Shown one piece after another: positions 1 to 11,300 of a stretch of DNA of 64,000 nt (position 1 is the first letter of the stretch; each line of letters opens with the position of its first letter). The notes under the pieces are model-generated. The model searched no databases and had not been told where the DNA came from. It saw only the letters and a program-made list of their open reading frames with translations. Made by a program: the position numbers and the translations under genes. The stretch is from Tubulanus polymorphus (lineage: Eukaryota > Nemertea > Palaeonemertea > Tubulaniformes > Tubulanidae), in assembly GCF_964204645.1 (NCBI RefSeq), contig NC_134028.1, positions 24,650,153-24,714,152 on the forward strand, in the 5' to 3' direction.

Positions 1-3000
1 AAAGTCATCGGATCCATCAATATTGTATTTTACAAGTGGAACGACTGGTGCTCCGAAGATGGCTCAACACACGCATGCTAGTTTAGGAATTGGACACCAG
101 GCGACAGCTAGGTATAGAGAATCTTGTAGAAAATTCAGTGCTACCTTCGTATGACACACGTGTGTTGGTATGACATCCTGAGTGTTTTTGGCCCGTCACT
201 TCACACGGGTGCCAAAGGGCCTGTATCCATTTTGCCAAATTTGGCCCAACCGAAAAAACGTCAGACCAGGCCTGAGCCAAATCTTATGATGGGTCAAATT
301 ATTGTGTGACTGTAAATTGCAACTGGTGACTCATTTTGCTCTGTTTGAGCATTGTTTAGTGCCGAGTGAGGGGTTTACATGTGAGCGCACGGTCTTATTA
401 GGCACAGGCTAAATTTCAATCCATAAAAAATGAATGCTATTCTGATGTTTGTGATTTGCAGGTTTATATACGATGCGCATCAGTCTGATGTAGTGTGGGG
501 AATATCTGATCCAGGTTGGGCTAAAACTGCTTTCTCCGCACTGTTCGGAACTTGGGTCTCCGGCTGTTGTAGTTTTATCTACTCAACTGAAAAGTTCGAC
601 TCGAAAAAATGTCTACAGGTACGTTATCAATCTCGAGTTAAAATCTGGTTATTTGAAGTAATCAAGTTCTGGGCTCACTTGTATAACCATGGCTTAGATA
701 TAAGTCCAGTCTAATCCTTTTTGTGAAACTGAATCCTGAGACCTGCTATCAAATCGTAGTTCATTGCACTTGGTTTTATTAGATTCATAAATGACACATA
801 TTTGGTGTGAAATACTCTTTAAGGAAATCCAATGATCTTATTTGTTTTAGGTTTTATGCAAATATCCGGTGACCGTATTCTGTGCGCCGCCTACTGGCTA
901 CCGGTCGTTTGTGAAGGAGGATTTAAAATCGTATGATTTTAAAGCGTTGAGGCATTGTGTGAGCGCCGGGGAACCGCTGGTGAGATTATCTACACAATCG
1001 ATATGGTTATTCCGTTAAAATTTCACGAAGTTACAAACGCATTCAATGCCTCGAGGGTGGCCACTTATCTGGAAATCAGTAGCGAGACGAGTAGTACTGT
1101 TTAGGTTAACTATTTATTTGAGGCACGAGCTTTCGCTTCTAATGAATAGAAGCTTCATCAGGTGAATGAGTCATGGAAATAAGGGAAAAGTCAGTGAATT
1201 TTGTAAAAAGCTTAAGATCAAGGAAAAGTCAGGGAAATTGTTGAGATTGCGTAATTCAAACAGTTTCCCTCTAGTATTATGTTTTAGACTGTGTTTAATT
1301 GATTGGATTCTTAGCGGATCAAATCAGGGAAATTAACGCGTATATCGGGGGACAGTCAGGGAAAGCGAGTCAAACAAAGGTGACTACCCTGCAAAATGAT
1401 GATGAATTTTTCTTGCAGAATCCAGAGGTGGTAGAGAGTTGGGTAGGTGAAACTGGTCTGCCTATATACGAGGGTTATGGACAAACTGAAACAGTAAGTA
1501 AGCACTAGTAGAACGACACGCGCGTCGTTAAAATCATAATTGTATCGTATCCAAATGAATATTATTATTCAGGGTGCTATAGCCAGTACAATGAGATGTA
1601 TGGAACTAAGGCCTGGATCATTCGGTAAAGCTGTTCCTGGTGTCGATATGGCTGTGAGTTGGAAAACATATTTCATCATTTTCATTCGTGAAAATATTTA
1701 GCGAATTTCTTTTCAATATTGTCATTCTGTGTGTAGATTATAGATGAAAATGGAAATGAATTGCCTATAGAAACAGAAGGTGATATCGGGTTGAAATACA
1801 AACCGGAACGGCCAGTCCAACTGTTCGAACATTATTTAGTAAGTTGTGCTACGTAAAATGTTCTCCAGTCTTACTCTTGATACCTAGCAAAAAGTGTCTA
1901 ACCTCTTGAAGGTTTCCATTTTCCCAGAGTTTCATTAATTGCACAAAATTCACGATTTTACGCTTGAAAGAATTCCGCCTTACGCTGAGCGGTGATTGGT
2001 GATGATATCTGAAACCCTAAGTGGCCGTATTGGATGGAAACTACGCCTAAAACCTTTCAGAGGTTTAAGTGCTTACTTTTGCCTTACAAAAGTACCGAGT
2101 GCTTACTTTTGCCCCAGCCTTACTATTACGAACCGTATAGATGGACTGAAAATGAAATTCAGATTAGATCAAAATGCCGATTCGACTAATCTGGATTATA
2201 CGCGTAATTTCACTGGACATTGTGAATATTTTATAGAATGACGATGCGTTGAATGAGAGATCTTACCGCGGTGATTATTTCCTGCTCGGAGATCGCGGAA
2301 AGATCGATAAAGATGGATATATTTGGTTCATCGGACGTGCGGATGACGTGATGATTTCATCAGGGTACGTATACTCATAGAAAATCATTTCTCTTTTAGA
2401 CCCCGATGACATCACTTATTGCGCATTGCGATCTATTCATTGATTAGATTTTATTTTCTGAGTTGGTGAAAGTTAGAGGGATCGTTCTTAAGCCAGCCAC
2501 ACACTACAAGTACGCCAGCCGCAAAATCACCTATCATATATTGCCGGGGCATAGTTGTTGTGGAGGCATCAACACTGGCACGCTGGTTGTGGCTGCTTTA
2601 ATGCCGGCTTTGAAATCATGTATACAAAATTTTCATGGTTCAGATTTAGGTTAAGATTTCCAATCCCTCTTGTATACAATTTAAGCACTACTCCAGTAAG
2701 CACATCGGGATGGGAGAAACAGTTAATTATGACTTCTCCACATGGATTCCAATGTAGTTGATGAATATAGACCCTTATAACATATGATGTCGTCATTGGG
2801 GAATTTATGGAACCAACATCTCCTGTTCGTGGACACGAGATTGAAATATTCTTCTTTGCTGCAGATATCGTATCGGACCATTTGAAGTGGAAAGTGCCCT
2901 GATTGAACACGATGCAGTATTGGAATCTGCTGTAGTGAGCAGCCCTGACCCTGATAGAGGAGAGGTTTGTACTCGTCGACTGTATATTTACACTGTAAAT

Positions 3001-3858
3001 TCTGTTGCCCTTTGAAAGATGTTTATTAGATATTTCTCCCCTCTGAAATATAGGTGGTGAAAGCTTTCATCGTTTTGACGCCGCAATACGAAAAATACGA
3101 GGATAAAGAAGGCCTGAAAAAAGACATTCAAAATCACGTAAAGCAAGTCGCTGCCCCCTATAAATACCCTCGTAAGGTTAGTCCATCCATACTATCGATG
3201 AAACACTGGTGTGTTAGAAATTACATAAAATCACACACAAATATTAAAATGTGTCTGGAATTTTTCCTTGAGCTAATATTTATTCGACATTTCGACTAAA
3301 TCTCAATGGTCATCTTCAGGAATACTGATACCAGAAGATGAAGGAATACGTACTAAGTATTCCTGAAGATGATTCTTTTATACCATTGGATATAAAATAT
3401 TTCTCCAACTGATAAAATCCGGCTAAGAGAGAGATTTTGATAGGAAAAAAACTGGAAAAATTCCAGACCTAGAACTGGGGGGCAGATCCAGTAGCCAATT
3501 TTGCCAAGTCTCAAAAGGGCATGCGATGTCCATAAAGGCAATATCAAGCGTACACCTGCACTGAAATGCACCAATTGTCTTTTGTTGACAAAATGAAAAA
3601 GGTCACCCAAAAATTTGAGAAAAGTCAAAAAGGTCACCCTGCAAACTAGTCCAATTTTCCAACTGACAGCAATCTGACTTACGCAACAAGTTTTACTATA
3701 TTTTGCGTACCAGTTACATTTCTGAGGACATCAATAATAATAAATGATACCTATTGCAGATTGAATTCGTAGCCGATCTTCCGAAAACAATCAGTGGTAA
3801 AATTCGACGCATTGAACTGAGGAAGAAGGAATGGGAAAAGAAGACGCCTCAAAATTGA
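1..3858 (+). CDS. ACSM: Medium-chain acyl-CoA synthetase (ACSM type), 5' truncated by the window edge
   Basis: Activates medium-chain fatty acids to acyl-CoA with ATP, normally in the mitochondrial matrix. Ten exons are visible: 1-111, 462-618, 851-979, 1419-1493, 1573-1653, 1737-1838, 2237-2364, 2865-2964, 3054-3176 and 3760-3858 (stop TGA). All are bounded by AG and GT and join in frame. Motifs in order: the AMP-binding P-loop [11 protein letters not shown] in the first exon, the YEGYGQTE adenylate motif (exon 1419), [10 protein letters not shown] followed by [20 protein letters not shown] (exons 2237 and 2865), [25 protein letters not shown], and the C-terminal catalytic-lysine motif [11 protein letters not shown]. 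Similarity to vertebrate ACSM1-5 runs through to the C-terminus. The N-terminal half, including any mitochondrial targeting peptide, lies left of the window. The exact paralogue cannot be assigned. Confidence 0.93.
1056..1375 (+). repeat. Dispersed repeat, 'GTGGCCAC...CAGGGAAA' family, ACSM intron
   Basis: Begins GGGTGGCCACTTATCTGGAA, contains repeated GTCAGGGAAA words and TTGAGATTGYGTAATT, then TTGATTGGATTCTTAGC. It is interrupted by other sequence at about 1085-1165. Shared with 20725, 36080 and 44028. Confidence 0.6.
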
Positions 3859-3922
3859 TTCTTTGATAATGAATTTAGGCAGAAATTTTATCATTACCAA
3901 CTTATCCAAGAGTTAGTAGTCG

Positions 3923-3928
3923 AATAAA
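3923..3928 (+). promoter_or_regulatory. Poly(A) signal AATAAA of the ACSM gene
   Basis: A canonical AATAAA lies about 65 bases after the ACSM stop codon, in AT-rich sequence. It is the first such hexamer downstream and is the likely 3' end signal. Confidence 0.6.
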
Positions 3929-5220
3929 CCTCTATCCAAGTAAACTGTGTGTAAATGATAAATTCCAACAAATTCCTATAAATAGATTTTTCTCTTATCG
4001 GGGAAATGTGTGGGAATTCATTGTACATGTACTTCACATAGTTATCAGGTATTGGAGGCCTCACTTCCATTTGGGAAAAATTTAAAAATCACTCATGAAA
4101 TACTTGAGAATTTTGAATGTTAATGTGGTAACAATGATGCCTGTACTTAAAGATATGCGACCATGACAAACAGTTATGTAATCATGAATTGATTTACCTG
4201 AAAATATTCAACGATTTTATTAACTTTCAGATACATTTAGCATAATATGTATTTCATTATCTATTGAATTATCATTATTACTATTTAATCATCTTATCTT
4301 TTACAAAAATACAATTTACAGTGGACTTATTGTCTTCTCAAATTAAGCTGCTGATTATGAAAAGTGCTAAAATGGTAAATAATTTACAAAAGATCAAATA
4401 ATGTTCTAAATGCAAAACCTTGCCTAAACTTGGACATGGCGAACTTTTAACCATATCTTCGAAAAAAAATCAAAATCCTCTGATCTTGATAAATCCTTTT
4501 TCCAATTAAGGTCAGGTTTACAATTAGGGGCATTTTTATGGTCTGTACAATGTGCTAAGGATATTAATTAAAAGTGCTGCAGATTTAATTTAAACTACCT
4601 TTGATTATGATAATGATAAGAATATTATGTATTTTGAAGTATTTTTGTACCAATATTTCATATTCTATCATTTAATGATTAATAAATCATATTATATTAT
4701 TTGGAATCATTTGTTTTTGATTAATTTTGGTTTTTCGAGGAATTATTGGTAGTGTGGAATCCAAGGAGGAATTGAACAATTTGAAGCCTTTGCAATGAAT
4801 TTATTCCCTGTGTCTCTACTGGAAATTATGTCAGCTGACTGATGGTCTAGAGGCCTTATGGTCACTTTTGGGCAAATGCCGTAATAGATTGATTATTTTC
4901 ATTTTCACGGGAAATCTAGCGTGAATTCAACTTTCGAACTGAGAAAATATCATTCTGACAGAAAATCCAATTTCGAGTGATTAATATCGGAATGGATCGA
5001 TTTCAGAGATCGATAATTAGAAATTGGCAAATTGATTTAGGGTTGATAGGCGAACCCTTTGATTCTGACACTGGATATCTTTTTCAGTTTATCCGGATAT
5101 TCGGTCTCCGGACAAAAATCCATCCCTAAATCATATGAATTACGTCAGCCGATAATGAATGGATGAATTGAATGGAAAATGGATTGAACTCGTGCTGGGG
5201 TAAAATACGCCATGCACATC
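3929..5220. other. Intergenic spacer between ACSM and ANKHD1
   Basis: AT-rich spacer, densest in A and T at about 4180-4720. No open frame with gene-like codon use or recognisable product was seen on either strand, and no repeat was recognised. It ends in the CpG-richer ANKHD1 promoter. Confidence 0.6.
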
Positions 5221-5378
5221 CGGGAACTGTGCACATTATATCTGTAATGGCGGCGTAGACTAACTCGAGTCGCAGTTGAGAAAATTCACCCGAAATTCGC
5301 CCGTTTTCGATACGTTACACGCGTCGTATCGACTCGCAAATGCTACCGAATTATCGCACGAACGTTCGGAATTAGAAA
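5221..5378 (+). promoter_or_regulatory. Probable ANKHD1/mask promoter and 5' UTR
   Basis: The 160 bases before the ANKHD1 start codon are markedly richer in CpG than the spacer on their left. They contain AATGGCGGCG at 5246-5255, matching the YY1-type core ATGGCGGC often found at start sites of TATA-less housekeeping genes. No TATA box is evident. The transcription start itself was not determined. Confidence 0.45.
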
Positions 5379-8300
5379 ATGCAGAATGAAGCGACTAAAT
5401 CTGCTCCGGACGACGCTGACAAGCGCAAAATAGCGGCGCTACCGGAGTCTGAGTCGGCTGGTAGTCAGGAGACTGCACCATCCTCTTCTTTACATAATCA
5501 GCTTGTTATGGACTGTGCGCGGCCTTTTACCGGCGTCGAATCTGATCATTTTATAGCCGATCTTTCTTACACCGACGAGGACGTCGAAGTCTCCGATGTA
5601 AGTATAAAACTGCCGTTTTCGCAGAGACATTCTTGCACACATAAATTAGGATCGGTAATTTTTGCCTAAAGAAAATGGCTGACTGATAGTGAATGTTAAA
5701 GGTTCACGATTTATGGATTTATTCTGGGTATTTAGGGTCTATTCAGTGGTGGTTATTTGTTGTATTTCAGTTAAGAATCCCAGCCCGGGTAAGTTTTTAT
5801 GAATGCATAGTTTTGAGTTAAATATTATATATTCAATATATGTCAATAAATAGGCCTATCTATAGCCTAAGCTTTGTATCTCAGAATAGGCCTATTGATA
5901 GGTAGCCCCTATAGGTAGGTAGGCCCTATAGCCTATCATCAGGGTCGGATCCGGATTGTGACTGCGGCTTAAGAGTATTTTTCCTAATAACAGGGGCATT
6001 GGACTCAAATATGGCATTTATATACGTGACAAGGTGAAAACTGGAGACTCAACGAAAGAGCAGGCGGTGCTAGTCCTGCTCCATAATCTTACTCATATTC
6101 GTTTTAGGATTTCTTGATTTTTGGATTCGGTTTGATCAAATTTATAGCGGTACATTTTACTCGAAGATCTAAATCGTAGCCTATATCACCCACGGGTCTG
6201 GATCCACCGATGAGCCTATTAGGTCCTATGCTAGAGCACATGGTCTTGCAAACCACTATCAAACTACTTAAATATTGATATCATTATATCATTCTGATTA
6301 GGGGTCAAAATGCTTTCTATTCAAGTTGCTTAGCTACTCGCAGTGGTTGTATCTGTGATAACTGCTATGTGGGTTATTTCATTTTGCCAGGTCACATTAA
6401 AATTGCTATCCAAAGTTTTAGCTAAGTTTGACTAGGGCCCATGCACGTTGCGGGGACAATAATAACCGAGCCATATTGAATAGAGACCATTATTAGCGTA
6501 TGCAGTGTTGATGATATTCTCAGGAAAAATTTCATTGCTTCTTGTATCTTTTTGTCAACTGAAGAATGAGTTTTCATTTTCACTCTGTAGTCATAAAAAT
6601 CTATTTTTGAAGAAATTAGGCCTACGTCAAAATCTTGTCACATTTAGACCCAGAAAATATGCCCTTATGATTGCAGAACTAGTCAGTTCCAGGAGACTCC
6701 TGGTTTATAAAGCCTTTAAAATTCCTTCAATTTTGAGAAATAAGATATAAGAAATGTTGAAAGTTGTACAGAAAATCGAGTACCAGGGTTTGTAACCCAA
6801 TTAGGCAGTTAATGAATTAGAAAGGATAAGAATTAGTTTACAGAATTACTGAATCAAAGATTTACTGAGAGAAACAGCACTGATTTAGTAGGAGTCTACT
6901 GTAATCGGGATATTGAAAGTAATGCAGACACTTCTTCGAAATATGAAATTTTCTCCTTTAAAACTCCTTGAATATTCCTTATATCCGGGAACGACTGATC
7001 CGTAGGGATCCTGATAGAAGGAGCCTATTGATATTAAATCAGTAATTAACCTAGCTACTACGCTAGGGGTTCAGTCCACATGGGCTCCATGATTTCGTAG
7101 TTAATAACTCTGTAAACTTTATATGATTCATGACTGCTGATTTTTTAACGCCTTTCTAAAACTATCCATCACTGATATTCACACGCTGTTTCTTACTGCT
7201 GCTCTGAAAACGGTTTATAATGTCAAATTTTTAAACCGTTACCTGGCTGCTCTTCGAGCGTGTATGTCTATGCGGTTAAGAGAGGTACCGGTGCATCAGG
7301 TGGGAACGTTTTGATTTTTGGAATAAGCTCAGACAGTTGATATTCAGCGGAACCTCGTTACTACGAATATCTAGACCCAGTTCCGCAGTTGTGAATTAAA
7401 ATTTGACTCATCGAGATATGAGATTCGACCCATCAAAAATGAACTGATATAAATACGCGAGTTAACTCATCTCACAACTGTAGAGCTGGAACTCGGAGAT
7501 CAGAGACTGATAGTTGAGTTCAATGTTGTATCCACTCTATGGAATTACTGTGGAACCTCGTAATGAGAAGCTTCAGGAGACCGCAGAATCAGTTCGTTAT
7601 AACCGATAATTCACTGTTATATCAGGTATGAAATGAATTATAAGATGAATTGTTATCTGAATTCGTTGAAATGAGATTCTACTGTAGTAACTGATTTTAT
7701 AGCCCATTCACGATGCCCTAAAAGCGATTTTAAGAAAGGTTGATGTTCTTGAATAGATGGGGAGTTACTGCGTGGGTGTAGTATAATCAAATTAACCGAA
7801 AATGTTCCGAGCTCTCTTCCTTAATTCGGAGAATTAATCATTTTCATTTACCAGATGAATTAATTAATTCGTCTTCTTTGAGTCTTCGAGAATCTTTAGC
7901 AAATCGGCTCCCGACACTCGACCGCAGACATATACCATCAAAATTAATTCATTTTTGAATTAACTTTCATCTCGAAATCATGTATCTCTAGAGATAAACT
8001 CGGATTAAGAGCTCATGTGCGGCACGGTTTTTGTACTGTACATCGTAAATAGAATATTGAGAAAATTTTGTTACTTACATTTCAATTTAGTTTATTTTAG
8101 CCCGGGTTTTTCCATTTATAGTTTGTTTATCTATCCTCAGCGATTAGGCCTATACGACAAGCAATCTGATCGGTGCTGCAAGTTTTCTAGCAGGAAACCT
8201 GCACACCCGGTCTAGTGTGGCAGGGTTTTGCGCCATGACTGAGTCTCGCGAGGCGGCATCAGGTTCGAATCCCTGCCGAGGGACGATGTCGGAACGTATT

Positions 8301-11300
8301 CCGTCGATAAAACATTTGTGACGATATTTTTCTTCTTTTTTTTTTTGATCTGCAGGTCGAATCGTTCACGTTGGATCAGGACGATTTAGAAGATGTCGAA
8401 CCTCGGTTGGACACGTCACGATTCCTGTTGTCGTCGGATACAATGGAAAACAATGAGCTACGCGGAGTTGATCCGGAAACACAGGCGCGATTAGAGGCGT
8501 TATTGGAAGCCGCCGGTAAGAGAGGTCCACGAACCCTGTATCCGTACTAAAACCCCGATTAGGGCCAGTAATCTACAGTTAGTCCGTACTGGAACGGACC
8601 AATTCAATCTATCACACACATTTTTGAAATCAGGTTTTATCACCGGTTCTGGTTAGACGCAACAATCTCTTTAAAGCCTAGCGCACATCGACACAGCGAT
8701 TGGAGACAACTAGTTGCAACCGAACGATTACCCCGCGCACATCGAAATCTAGTTACAACCGGTCAGTTGCAGCAACTGCATGGCGCGTGTCAATCGTCAA
8801 GATCCAGAGCGCGCACATCGACGGATACGACTGCGATTACAACCAGTTGCTCAAAAGTAGAACATGGGCAACTGGCTGGAACTGGAGATAGATCGACGCT
8901 TACCAATTGTAAGCTCGCTCACATCGACACATTCAAGCAACTGATCGTATCCAGCCAGTTCCTCGCATGCGCCGAAAACTGCCTTGCAACTAGTTGTCTC
9001 CAATCGCAGTGTCGATGTGCGCTAGGCTTAAAAGGCGATCGGAGCAAAGTTTCGGTCCACACAATAGACAAAATGGTCCGTTCTAAAATTTAGAATGTAC
9101 CTTGATCAGTATTTTTGGTTGGTCTTACTCTAACTTGGTCTGTTTTTCAAATGGAATGGACCAAACATAGTTTCATCGAGTGTATGATGTGTGTATTTTG
9201 AATGTATATGTTATGTTAATGTTGTTACACTCATCGCCCTCCGGTTTCTCTCTCTTCGTTGTTATTGTATTATAAACATGACCGCCCCTGAGAACGAATA
9301 TTTACAAGCGAAATTGAATGTGAATTTTTTTTGCAACTAATTGAAACCAAAAACAGTTGGAACCGTTGAGTGTTTAACTAAATTCATCCCCCATTGAGTG
9401 TTTAACTAAATTCATCCCCCATTGAGTGTTTAACTAAATTCATCCCCCATTGAGTGTTTAACTAAATTCATCCCCCATTGAGTGTTTAACTAAATTCATC
9501 CCCCATTGAGTGTTTAACTAAATTCATCCCCCATTGAGTGTTTAACTAAATTCATCCCCCATTGAGTGTTTAACTAAATTCATCCCCCATTGAGTGTTTA
9601 ACTAAATTCATCCCCCATTGAGTGTTTAACTAAATTCATCCCCCATTGAGTGTTTAACTCAATTCATCCCCCATTGAGTGTTTAACTCAATTCATCCCCC
9701 ATTGAGTGTTTAACTCAATTCATCCCCCATTGAGTTTTTAACTCATTTCATCCTCAACTAATATCAAAATTCATCCCCAATAATTCAGGAATATTTGTTG
9801 AGATTGCTAGATCACTTGTAATATCAAACAGTTTCCATCTATGTTTCGCATATTTGACTTTGTTGATTCAAGTCAGAGAAAACTATGTGCATGTCAGGGA
9901 AAAGTCAGCAAGTCGAATGTAAGTGGCCCCCCTGATAAAGCCAGCCCCTAAATCTATATTCTTCATATATCATCTGATCGCCGGATCGGGAGTTTGTGGT
10001 AACGGTGTGATCACAGAAATCACTGGCGATTCATAAAAGGAGTTTTTTCTACGAGGACGGACTGAATTTGATGTGATTATTTCATACTGTTTCGAGGCAG
10101 TGTACAGTGTACACAGTGATCACGAATCTACCACGTCAGTCACAGTCACATCTGTCCAACCTTTATACAGTATAACATTTCACATTCGCACTCCATACAT
10201 AATATGTAAAAATGTGAATAAATCTAAAATGACGACGAATTTATTAGTTTTCATATTTCGACGCTGAATACATTCGAAACCCTGACTACGACTACTATTG
10301 ATTTGTAGTTTCTACTGTTAGTATTAATGGTATTGATACAGGTATTTCATTAGGTTTCGCTATAACCACTAGAAATGTAATTACTCCAGAGTTTATCAAA
10401 ATACTCTCAAAATCAGAATTATTTCTAGTTCATTTACAATTTCTATTTATGAACCCTTGAAAAAATGAATAGAGATCATAGGTAGCCCGGTCTGCATATT
10501 AGAAAGCCGATTAGATGATCGAAATTCAATTTCAAAAGTCGGCAGGTCCTGACATTTCAATATTAAGACTGCTGAGATTTGTTTGTCTGATGATGTAGGA
10601 GTCTGATGAAAGTTCTATATTAAGCTATTAAGCTATTGCGTGTTCAGTCGCGGAATCAGCTGTTGTTGTATGTGGTGACCTTTCTCTGTCGCATCCATTC
10701 TAATGTGCACCACGCGTACATATTATATCCATTTATGTACGCGGTGGACACTCACTGTGATGTATACCGGGGTGACTAAGCTCTGATTATACACTACTAC
10801 CGGTATCTGTAGAAGTATTGATCGGAGATCTGACCATACATTGTAATATTAACTGAATTAATAGGTTTTCATTCATTCAAATGATTTAATAGTACTGGTG
10901 TTGTACTTTGAATACTTACATTAAGGTAGCGCAGGGATGGTTTCATCAGACTTGCTCAATAAAATATTGTGGTAGCAATGTAGTTATAATTGTCACTGTG
11001 TCCGTAATTACTGGGGCCAGTAGCACAGTCATGGCTTAGACCTAAGACCTGCCTTAGACCATCTTAGTTCTACTCTACCACAAAAACTTAACTAGTACTA
11101 GTAAAACTGAAGTTCCACTTTAACCAGGTTGACGTACCGGTTTCAAAAGCATATATCACCTTTCATCCTAAAGAACGTCTTTAGCCATCAGTGTCGTTTT
11201 GATTATGATTTCAATGTTGTTTTGTTTGTTGTTTCAGGTATCGGTAAGCTATCTACGGCTGATGGTAAAGCACTAGCGGATCCTGAGGTATTGCGTAAAC

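Noticed and set aside
8225-8285. Functional tRNA gene
   Set aside because: A B-box word is present but acceptor, D and anticodon arms do not fold into a cloverleaf.
8700-9093. Two overlapping plus-strand open frames of 63 and 108 codons
   Set aside because: They fall inside the family A inverted-repeat element, overlap each other in different frames and have no recognisable features.
9365-9756. CRISPR-like array
   Set aside because: Direct tandem units without unique spacers, in a eukaryotic intron; a minisatellite.
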